From the NCBI GenBank assembly GCA_015501055.1, contig JADNYV010001013.1:1-10833 (forward strand): DNA of 10,833 bases, written 5' to 3'. Below the pieces are notes generated by a model. It saw only the letters and a program-made list of their open reading frames with translations. It was not told where the DNA came from and did no database searches. This document shows, piece after piece, positions 1-6,220 of this stretch; positions within the stretch are counted from its first letter, which is position 1; each line of letters begins with the position of its first letter. The DNA comes from Mucidula mucida (lineage: Eukaryota > Basidiomycota > Agaricomycetes > Agaricales > Physalacriaceae). The position numbers and the translations under genes are program-made.

Positions 1-904
1 GAACACATTGATTAGCTCATTGTCCTCAATCATGGCATCAGGGCAATGGCAGCGAGTGAACCAGTTTAACATCTTGTACCGGAACATTCCCTTGCGAAAC
101 TTGCGGGGGATTTTGTCGGTGATCTTTGGTTGGACAGGTTTGCCTTCCTTGGCCGCATGTGCCGCGTTGCACGTCTTGGCGTGATTCAGAAGATTTGACC
201 CGCCACTGAAGCCAACAGGGCGAAGATGAGTGCTGCCCGTCCTGCGTGAAAGTGAGAATTACTACGCGCAAAAAGAACATATCACGTACATCTTGCAGAT
301 AAACCTATGATAGAACTTCTGCTTAGAAGCGTCGTAGATGACTTCAATGTCGTCTTTGAAGTGCTTGTACTGACTGGACGTCCAACGAGGGCGAAGTTTG
401 GCTGGAAACATAGTCAGTCAAATATCATGGAAATTGTAGGAATGACTCACGAAGATTCCATCAATGCCACTCTAACGTATTCTTCTTTGGGATCTCGCTG
501 TTCTCCTCCTCCTCGGGCGCTGGATCCTGCTCGTCAACCCACTTGTCCTCCGTCGACTTTTTTTTCCTCTGCTTCTTCTTCTCCGCCTCCTTCTGTTTCC
601 GAGCAGGAGAAGCACTCCTTTTCTTCTTCTTTGGCGGCTGCTCCTCCTCCTCCTTGCCACTGCTCGGCGCGTCAGGGTCAACATCTGCAAGCAGGGGCTT
701 GCGCTTGTTGATGCGCTGCGCTGTACCAACAGGGGGCACAGACTCCATAGGACCTGCGGGCCTCTTCTTGCCATTGGCGGGAGGACAATTTGGCGCGGCC
801 TTGACATTGTCGGATTTCTTCTGCATGTCAGTCTTCCTACGGGTATTGCTTTTCTTGCCCGAGTCCGTCGTCTTCTTGCTGAAGGTCGCTTTCGCTTTTG
901 CCAT
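1..904 (-). pseudogene. hAT-like transposase, N-terminal part with BED-like zinc finger; runs off left edge; one in-frame TGA
   Basis: Three exons can be read on the minus strand: 904-451, 401-290 and 241-1. The introns are 450-402 (GTGAGT...CAG, 49 nt) and 289-242 (GTACGT...CAG, 48 nt), and the phases join correctly. Exon 1 encodes a Lys/Glu-rich, probably disordered and nuclear-targeted N-terminus, starting at MAKAKATFSKK. Exons 2-3 give YDASKQKFYHRFICK, then GGSNLLNHAKTC, which matches the C...GTSNLxxHxxxC/H pattern of BED fingers, although only one cysteine of the first pair is present. The next stretch (FRYKMLNWFTRCHCPDAMIE) resembles the 'W...PF..vE' start of hAT transposase cores. These enzymes cut and paste DNA transposons in the nucleus. 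A TGA at 463-461 lies in the reading frame 10 nt before the first donor, so the copy is probably inactive unless a different splice skips it. The RNase H-like core and hAT dimerisation region would lie beyond the window. The domain reading is fairly secure; the hAT assignment is an inference from a short stretch. Confidence 0.6.
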
Positions 905-1371
905 CCCTTTAAAAAAATGTTACTATCGAGTAGATAGAGATAATGATGAGCCTACCGAGTATGAAGGATTTCAATCGAGAACGTCTAAATAAGAATCCAG
1001 TCAGTGAGGACAATGCAAAAACGTTATGCGCCACATACCAGGAGATGATGGCGGCAATGAGAAACCCTGAAAAACACGAAATGTCAGTCCGTATACAACA
1101 GCAGCAAGATATGCGCGCGCCACGTACCGGACAACAGAGGAACGTGTACGCCGTCCGCCCAAAGGTACACAGCCAAGTACCAACGTAACGTCGAGTACCT
1201 CTGAAACCGGCGCGGCGCACAAAACAAATTTGATACGCTGCAAGAGTGCAACTGCCGAGACAAATTCGAGCAGCGCAAGAGAGAGGCGGGAAGACGGAAG
1301 AGAGGACGAGGTCGGTGAGGTGAGAGAGTAAAGTAAGGTGACTTGGACGTGAAATCCCAATATTGGGCTGT
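905..1371. other. Non-coding 5' region between divergent genes
   Basis: No supported gene. The stretch includes the purine-rich run 1272-1336, which is a CT-rich tract on the minus strand. CT tracts are common upstream of fungal start codons, so this could belong to the transposase promoter. A perfect 12-bp palindrome, CCCAATATTGGG, sits at 1356-1367. Short open frames on both strands here show no recognisable domain or splice structure. Confidence 0.4.
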
Positions 1372-1408
1372 GTTTGGCTGCACCATTGCTTGGCCGTCTT
1401 TGGCACTG
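1372..1408 (-). repeat. Candidate right terminal inverted repeat and subterminal repeats of the hAT-like transposon
   Basis: Read on the minus strand from 1408, the sequence starts CAGTGCCAAAG. CAGTG is a common start of hAT termini. Three (T/C)TTGGC motifs lie at 1373-1378, 1389-1394 and 1399-1404 in one orientation, like hAT subterminal transposase-binding repeats. The distance of about 500 bp to the transposase start at 904 is reasonable for such an element. If correct, the 8-bp target duplication would be GTGGCGCG at 1409-1416. The partner end is outside the window, so this is inference. Confidence 0.3.
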
Positions 1409-1437
1409 GTGGCGCGTTCAGACACGCCAATTAAGCC

Positions 1438-1524
1438 ATGATCTTGTTATCTCCGCCCATCTGTCTGCCCGCCTCTCTCGCTGTCGTCTGCCTTTCTGCT
1501 TTTTTTATTCTTGCCGCCCTCTCA
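1438..1524 (+). promoter_or_regulatory. CT-rich promoter-like tract of the plus-strand gene
   Basis: The plus strand is strongly pyrimidine-rich from about 1438 to 1524, with runs such as CTCTCTCGCTGTCGTCTGCC and seven consecutive T residues at 1500-1506. Pyrimidine tracts just upstream of transcription starts are usual in filamentous fungi that lack a clear TATA box. It precedes the first recognisable splice donor (1764) by about 240 bp. Promoter function is inferred from composition and position only. Confidence 0.35.
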
Positions 1525-1529
1525 GCAGC

Positions 1530-1667
1530 ACTTGACGTTACGTCGGTGTTGTTTTTTACCTTACATTCGGCTTTGCGTTGGTGTAATCGTCGGATCCATA
1601 CCAGACTCGACGTTAAGTCGGTCGGTGGCGCCTAGCTCGTTGGTCCTTCAGTCGGTAGGTGGCGCCT
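1530..1667 (+). repeat. Short direct repeats with GACGT and GTCGGT cores, possible regulatory iterons
   Basis: ACTTGACGTTACGTCGGT (1530-1547) recurs as ACTCGACGTTAAGTCGGT (1605-1622) with two mismatches. GTCGGTCGGTGGCGCCT (1617-1633) recurs as GTCGGTAGGTGGCGCCT (1651-1667) with one. The first copy contains GACGT-T-ACGTC (1534-1544), a perfect inverted repeat resembling bZIP (ATF/CREB-like) half-sites. Their place just upstream of the leader exons suggests transcription-factor sites, but no factor is known. Confidence 0.35.
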
Positions 1668-1763
1668 CAGCATATCCTGTTGGAAGGCTGTTCGTTCACT
1701 GCCCTTCATTTTAGGTGCAGCCTTGGATACACAGGGCACCGCTCTACATACACTGGTTCACGG

Positions 1764-2152
1764 GTACGTCTTTATTATCTGGTGAGCACTGCTACCAATG
1801 ATCATGTTCAGATCTGTGCCCCGCCCATACTCACCGCTAGGATCGCGTCGGGCTAGGACCATTTGCTTTCATTTATTGAGCTCTCGGTACGTTTCTTGTT
1901 TCATGCGGCTGGCGCCATTAGTCTGATTGAACTTGCAGCATCCTCAACCCCGCCCCCACAACCAGCAAAACTCGTGTCGCTTTGAGAATCTCTGCTGTTA
2001 ATTTTCTGGGTGTCAGGTACGTTCCCTGTGCACTCGGCTATCCCAATTTTATTCATATTTTATCTACAGCATCCCGTCCGTAATTCTACACGCGTCTCGG
2101 TGCGTTCTCTTTTCTAGTCGTTCAATCTTATCAGTTAATGCACCTCCCACAG
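1764..2152 (+). other. Spliced 5' leader with four short introns
   Basis: Four consistent introns can be placed: 1764-1811 (GTACGT...TTCAG, 48 nt), 1887-1938 (GTACGT...TGCAG, 52 nt), 2017-2069 (GTACGT...TACAG, 53 nt) and 2100-2152 (GTGCGT...CACAG, 53 nt, with a TTAAT branch-like site). They leave exons 1812-1886, 1939-2016, 2070-2099 and the exon that begins at 2153 with ATGG. Donor sequence and length are very uniform, which makes splicing likely. One frame stays open through the three small exons with matching phases, but it does not enter the frame of the downstream gene and ends about 90 nt into the next exon. The exons are therefore treated as mainly untranslated leader. No transcript data support this; the calls rest on splice signals. 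Confidence 0.5.
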
Positions 2153-4424
2153 ATGGCTGCCATTAAGTCGTATGAGGGGCGCGTTGGGCGTCGCTATCCA
2201 GAATTCAGCGTCTTTGTTACCTCCCCGAACATGGACACCATGACTGACCTTCACCTCGGCGACCAAAACATTTGAATGCGGAAGGAGTATTACTTCGGAG
2301 AGCACAATCCCTGCTTCACCCCTCAACCGTTCAATTCGCGCACGCCCCATCTAACCTGCCTGCAATTTCCCCAATCTGTTAACGTTGGCTTTTCCAAATT
2401 CATGTGGTTCCTCCCTCGCCCCAACAACTTCACCCTCATTGATAGCAACATCTCTTCTGTTTGTTTGGGTGTCATTCGCCAAGACCTGTGCAATGTCCTC
2501 TCGGACCAGTTTCTCAAGATCAAGAAGCACGTCTCTGCGGTCTTGAACTCCAGCACCGAAGGGACCGACTCTAACAAGCACATCAAAGGCAACACCAAGT
2601 TATGGGACTACCGGGCTTGTATCCAATACCTGCTCGGTCGGATGTCTGCACCATCTACTTACGAGGAGGCAGCCATGACGTGGAGGCTCACACAACACCT
2701 CTGTCTCGAGTTTGATGCTTGCTTGACCTGGATTTCCCGCGTCCAAGACGCATTTTACACCCCAGACGCGAGGCAGCTTCCACTGCAACCAGTTGTGGGC
2801 ACTATCACAGATCGGCTGGATGTGGCATTGAATTGTTATTGGGTAAGTTGTCATTACCACCCTCTTTTTGTTTGCCTCAATGAATCAACTTTAGACGGGC
2901 ATTCCAGTGTGGGTCTTTCGTCCCCTTGGCGCGGAAACTGGGCTTCGCGTCGACAAATGGCTGGACAACATTCCTTCAACGTCAAGGGAGTTTAGTTGCC
3001 ACGTCTGTTTTGATGACGAGTCGCCCCCGTGCCCTACAATATTTTCAGGGAAAATAGCAGATCTGGAACATTACCGAGCAATGGCGCATTACGGCTGGAA
3101 GCGCACATTTCCTTCGACTATCTTTGGGACGGATGATCCAGCTACCAATGTCCAATACGATGCTTCCGCTGCCTCGCAGTCTTCTTGTCAACCGGAACTA
3201 CCACCTTCAATTCCTCCCTCTCAAGCAGCGGAATCATCGTTGTCTCGCCCTTCCGTCAATTGCCAATCTGCCTCTGGTCCTCCGCAACCATCCTCTCAAT
3301 CCTCAGTCCGCTCTGCCCCTTGTACATATTTTGCTTGCTCATTTACACGAACTGAAATGTTTTTCTACTTTTTAGATGTGAAACCGACGCGGGCCAAGAA
3401 ACAGCCGCAGGATTGCAACAAGTTCGTGGACGTCGTATCCCCCATTATGCCTTAAGCACTACGGATATGGGCGCAGGCAAGCACAGTTATCGGCGCGTCG
3501 TTCAACCAGTCTCAGAAATCGTGTCTGGGGGTATCGCGAGGATATATACTCCCAGATCCTATCCTTTTCGCCAACCACCGCAACAAGACATTGCGGCAGG
3601 CCTACTTCACGACATATCTCAGGCTTCGTCCCGTTCTCCTGTATTACATTCGGACATTGGGTGTGACGCGTTGCCTCATGTCATCTTCTGAGTGGCGCAA
3701 CATACTCGGGTTGGAATTACATGGATCTCGCAATGATACGAAGGCAGCTGAGAGTTGTTGTCAGATTCAGGCTGATATTCAGGCAAGTCTCAACAGTGCG
3801 GGCTCTTTGGTACGCGAAATCATTCATATTTTGATTTTTGTTGTACTAACAATCATTGGTCAGGGTATTCACCTCAATAACCTTGGGAGCATCGCGCCGA
3901 CTTGGAACAATACGGTTTACGAGCCTCGGCAAATACCCCAGAATGTTTGTCGGCAAATCCTGTGGGAAATCTACACCATCTCCTTCCGTTTTGAACTCCT
4001 TATTTTGGACGGTTACTTATACGAATTGAAGCCAGAGGGATTCAACAAGGTTGAGGAGGGCCAGTTTGATAAGCTCGACACGTCGACCAGAGAGAGTTGG
4101 TTCATCAAGGTCATCGCGTTTATGCCGGGTTTCGCGCAGGCAAGATTGTTGGTGGCGGATTTGGAGGAAGTCAATGTTGGATTGGGATCGCAAGATGTGC
4201 AGGTTCGTCAGGAGGCCCTCTACGCTCTGTATCGGGTGATGTGTGAATGATTGAGAGCACCTTCTATGGCTTCGTCGACACACTCTTGCATGCAACAACT
4301 TGCCCCTCCGAACATCCCACCACTTGTTGAGCTGAATGAAGCTGAGTATGCCATAGCCTGGCATTTTATCATTACATATGCGGATTTTGTATGTCGTGCA
4401 CCCCTCCTCCCCCATAGACTTTAG
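2153..4424 (+). pseudogene. Orphan agaricomycete protein of unknown function, four exons, three in-frame stop codons
   Basis: The exons are 2153-2842, 2895-3321, 3376-3809 and 3864-4424. The introns are 2843-2894 (GTAAGT), 3322-3375 (GTACAT) and 3810-3863 (GTACGC, with a perfect TACTAAC at 3844-3850). Frame is preserved throughout, giving about 703 codons. TGA at 2273-2275, TAA at 3453-3455 and TGA at 4248-4250 interrupt it; the natural stop would be TAG at 4422-4424. Visible parts: an alpha-helical N-terminal half with WTGIPVWVFRP across the first splice; a Ser/Pro/Gln-rich linker (about 3160-3320); a C-terminal half with ILPDPILFA, SSSEWRNIL, ILWEIYTISFRFELLILD and, after the last stop, FVCRAPLLPHRL. 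I recall these motifs from a multi-copy family of uncharacterised mushroom proteins; I cannot name a domain or reaction. No signal peptide or membrane segment is evident. The start follows a splice acceptor directly (CACAG|ATGG); an upstream start is not excluded. A short intron ending at CAG 3474-3476 could remove the TAA. Confidence 0.6.
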
Positions 4425-4560
4425 TTTCTTGCATTGTACTTTATATGTATTCTTGTGTTTGTGGACTTTTATTATGTTGTAGTGCAGGTGTACTATTATT
4501 TTTTTAAAATCCTCATTGACCGGGTGGTATGTAATAAGTGCTGAAAGTTAAGGTCTGTCA
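4425..4560 (+). other. AT-rich 3' flank of the orphan gene
   Basis: An AT- and T-rich stretch follows the TAG stop, with a T-run at 4499-4505 followed by AAAA at 4506-4509. It is suitable for a 3' untranslated region and poly(A) site, but there is no AATAAA. Nothing else is recognised here. Confidence 0.3.
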
Positions 4561-4561
4561 A

Positions 4562-4653
4562 GACCGTTTGGCGGAGTGGTTGCGCCCATTGTTGTGATGT
4601 TGATCGCAAAGCGGTCAGAGCCCCGTGAGTTCGATTCTTGCGGGGTTCATTTT
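4562..4653 (+). ncRNA. Degenerate tRNA-like Pol III unit (tRNA pseudogene or SINE head)
   Basis: TGGCGGAGTGG at 4569-4579 matches the tRNA A box (TRGYNNARNGG). AGTTCGATTCT at 4628-4638 matches the B box (GGTTCGANTCC). A Pol III terminator TTTT follows at 4650-4653. A D-stem (GCG/CGC) and a T-arm (GTGAG-TTCGATT-CTTGC) fold. The 3' acceptor half GGGGTTC pairs only partly with the 5' half GACCGTT (two mismatches, two G-U pairs), and no acceptable anticodon stem can be drawn. The spacing fits a class II (Ser/Leu) or intron-bearing ancestor. CCCCGTGAG (4621-4629) also pairs with CTTGCGGGG to make an unusual 9-bp T-arm-like hairpin. The unit is therefore probably not a working tRNA but could be a Pol III-transcribed SINE head leading into the palindromic block to its right. 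Confidence 0.45.
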
Positions 4654-4852
4654 ATTGAATACCCGGGTGTTTGCAAGTGTCCACTCGGGTAGAGTGTGGG
4701 TCGGCACTCGTGGCCCAAAGCCAGACACCCGCACTCGAGTGGGTACCCGTGCAAACACCCTACTCACCACTGCCAAACACTCGACACCCGGGTGTGAGTG
4801 CCGGGTGCACCCGGGTGTACACTTAAACACCCAACACTCGCGCCCTGGTCTA
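4654..4852. repeat. Palindrome-rich block of ACCCGGGTGT / CACTCGAGTG motifs
   Basis: About 200 bp is built from repeated ACCCGGGTGT, ACACTCG and CACTCG words in both orientations. Perfect palindromes include CACTCGAGTG (4732-4741), GGGTACCC (4741-4748) and ACACCCGGGTGT (4784-4795). GGGTGTTTGCA (4665-4675) is the exact reverse complement of TGCAAACACCC (4750-4760), so a long imperfect foldback is possible. The block starts straight after the tRNA-like unit and ends where LTR similarity begins at 4853. It may be the body of a tRNA-derived short element; the 5-bp word GGTCT occurs at both 4552-4556 and 4847-4851, which could be a target duplication or chance. Confidence 0.55.
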
Positions 4853-5104
4853 GTAAGTAATAATACTGAAACAACTATGTGTGCTACAAGTGTCGGTGGT
4901 GTGTATACAATAGGAAGTCCATAAGGTATTGGCATGTATGATGTCATCCATGTGTTTGGCGTGCGTCCGACATGAGTACGGCTTCGGTAATGAAAAGAAG
5001 TATGATTGGTGATGAAACATATAATAAAACAGTCTGTTGGTTGATAAGACAAGCCCGATATGATGAAGATCTGAAAATGTGAAAATATGGCAATTCATAA
5101 CATC
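4853..5104 (-). repeat. Partial 3' LTR of copy A
   Basis: Similar to 5951-6210 of the complete LTR. It ends at the polypurine tract in TGATGTTATGAATTG (read on the minus strand from 5104). The other half, matching 5679-5950 of copy B and containing the TATA-like box, is absent, and the palindromic block takes its place. Most differences from copy B are transitions, with several short indels near 5020-5090. Confidence 0.75.
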
Positions 5105-5114
5105 ACCCCCTCCT
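5105..5114 (-). other. Polypurine tract of copy A
   Basis: AAGGAGGGGG on the minus strand lies directly before the LTR terminus TGATG. It is the plus-strand primer site of reverse transcription and is identical to the tract of copy B. Confidence 0.75.
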
Positions 5115-5678
5115 TAAGGCGCAGGTTCCATTCTGCGCCAGAGTCGCTCTATAAGGGCCGCAGAGGGTAGCGTGACGTTAAGGGGTTCGGGGTCAGGCGG
5201 TGGCATGGGTCGGAATAGATGTGATAGAAATTGCGACATGGGAACTTCAATGCGAGCAAGCGCGTTTGTTTGGGTACTGCTGATGGAAATCGCAGATAGC
5301 TTCATTGGCATTCTTGAGATTGCATGCCGGTTCCCATGTCTGCTCGTGTGTGCTATAACCCTTCCAGTGAACCTTGTATTGAAAACCCCCGTGGTACTTC
5401 CGGGAATTAACCACTTTCTCAACCTCCCATTCGAGTTTGGCTCCTTCTAGCACAGGTGGTGGACGCGTGTCTCGGGGTTGCATCAGAAATTGCGGCTTGT
5501 GGTAAGGCGTCAACAGGGCCTCATTGAACACAGGATGAATGCTTTTCCACGTGTGAGGAATCTGGAGCTTGTAAGAGCTCGTCCCGACCTTCTTGACCAC
5601 TTTGAACGGCTCAAAGTGTTTGTCATTAAGCTTCTTCATTGGTTGGTCTGTGCTAAGATTTGTCCCTTCCAGCCATAC
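5115..5678 (-). pseudogene. Copy A pol fragment: integrase C-terminal tail and chromodomain
   Basis: One open frame covers 5639-5247 on the minus strand and extends to the breakpoint at 5678. It carries the integrase C-terminal region (FEPFKVVKKVGTSSYKLQIP), a linker, and a chromodomain at about 5435-5271. The chromodomain has WEVEKVVNSRKY, YKVHWKGY and TWEP, including the aromatic residues that bind methylated histone tails and guide integration into heterochromatin. Just after the chromodomain, copy A is shorter than copy B by about 11 nt near 5259-5272, so the frame shifts and ends early at 5247. Elsewhere copy A keeps one base that copy B has lost (a TTTT run at 5543-5546), so here its reading frame is the better preserved one. 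Confidence 0.75.
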
Positions 5679-6210
5679 TGTTAGCGACTGACTAAGCCAC
5701 GAGACTCAACCAGGTACCACAGCAAGAACTGAAAGAGAAAACGTTTGCGTTCGTAAGACTAGGCTAGGCCAGGTGTATAAACGAGATTGGAACTAAAGTA
5801 CAATGATACTACACTACTGCTTATATACTAGTAAGTCTGTGTTTGAGACTCCTTGTCCATACGCGTTTCTACTAGGGATGCTCCACGCCCTTGACCCAGT
5901 GTTGTATGCTACTAGTCCGTGAAACCATTAAATACGAGTGGTATCTGCATGTAAGTAATAATACTGAAACGACCATGTGTGCTACGAGTGTCGGCGGTGT
6001 GTATACAATAGGGAGTCCATGAGGTATCGGCATGTATGATGTCATCCATGTGTTGGGTGTGTGTCCGACATGAGTACGGCTTCGGTAATGAAAAGGAGTA
6101 TGATCGGTGACGAAAGAGATGATGAAACAGTCCGTTGGTTGATAAGACAAGGCCCCCGATAAGATATGATAAGATGTGAAAGTGTGAAAATATGGTCATT
6201 CATAACATCA
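5679..6210 (-). repeat. Complete 3' LTR of copy B (532 bp)
   Basis: The LTR is bounded by TG...CA. The plus strand starts TGTTAGCGAC at 5679 and ends ATAACATCA at 6210; read on the minus strand it starts TGATGTTATG and ends GTCGCTAACA. The inner edge is fixed by the adjoining polypurine tract. The outer edge is fixed by the sudden loss of pol homology to copy A. U3 is the right part and contains a TATA-like box on the minus strand. No second LTR of this copy is in the window for an age estimate. Confidence 0.8.
5821..5827 (-). promoter_or_regulatory. TATA-like box in the LTR of copy B
   Basis: The minus strand reads TATATAA, followed by a stretch that could hold the transcription start about 30 bp downstream. 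The position, two thirds into the LTR after the U3-like part, fits the element's own RNA polymerase II promoter. The box is missing from the truncated LTR of copy A. Confidence 0.4.
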
Positions 6211-6220
6211 CCCCCTCCTT
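6211..6220 (-). other. Polypurine tract of copy B
   Basis: AAGGAGGGGG on the minus strand abuts the LTR start TGATG. It is the usual primer for second-strand synthesis in LTR retrotransposons and fixes the LTR boundary. Confidence 0.8.

Larger units (their letters stand above)
4853..5678 (-). mobile_element. Ty3/gypsy chromovirus copy A: 3' end only, interrupted by copy B
   Basis: This is the outer and probably older copy: partial 3' LTR (4853-5104), polypurine tract (5105-5114), and the integrase tail and chromodomain end of pol (5115-5678). It aligns collinearly with 5951-6792 of copy B. At 5678 the coding sequence stops abruptly and the TG end of copy B's LTR begins. In copy B the same sequence (AGCCATAC) continues uninterrupted after 6792, which shows that copy A was broken in the middle of pol. 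The rest of copy A should lie to the right of copy B, outside the window. Confidence 0.75.

Noticed and set aside
543..992. Plus-strand frame rich in Phe, Ser and Leu
   Set aside because: It is the antisense of the Lys/Glu-rich exon of the transposase; the Phe and Leu runs mirror AAG/GAG codons.
943..1188. 81-residue plus-strand open frame, Gln-rich, between the two divergent genes
   Set aside because: No recognisable domain, no splice signals, and it lies in the likely 5' region of the transposon. An open frame of this size is expected by chance.
909..1430. Long minus-strand frames, Ser/Leu/Cys-rich
   Set aside because: They are translations of the purine-rich tract and its surroundings; the composition is low complexity and unlike a conserved protein.
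4500..4560. Possible remnant of the missing LTR half left of the tRNA-like unit (GGGTGGTAT near 4530 versus GAGTGGTAT near 5937)
   Set aside because: The resemblance covers fewer than ten bases without an extended alignment and can be chance.
4562..4649. Functional tRNA gene
   Set aside because: Acceptor stem has two mismatches plus two G-U pairs, no anticodon stem can be formed with U at position 33, and candidate loops give no convincing anticodon.
4615..5052. Open frames on both strands in the palindromic block and the partial LTR
   Set aside because: The repeated palindromes happen to lack stops. A similar frame occurs in the LTR of copy B (5872-6150), which is explained by LTR homology rather than by a gene.
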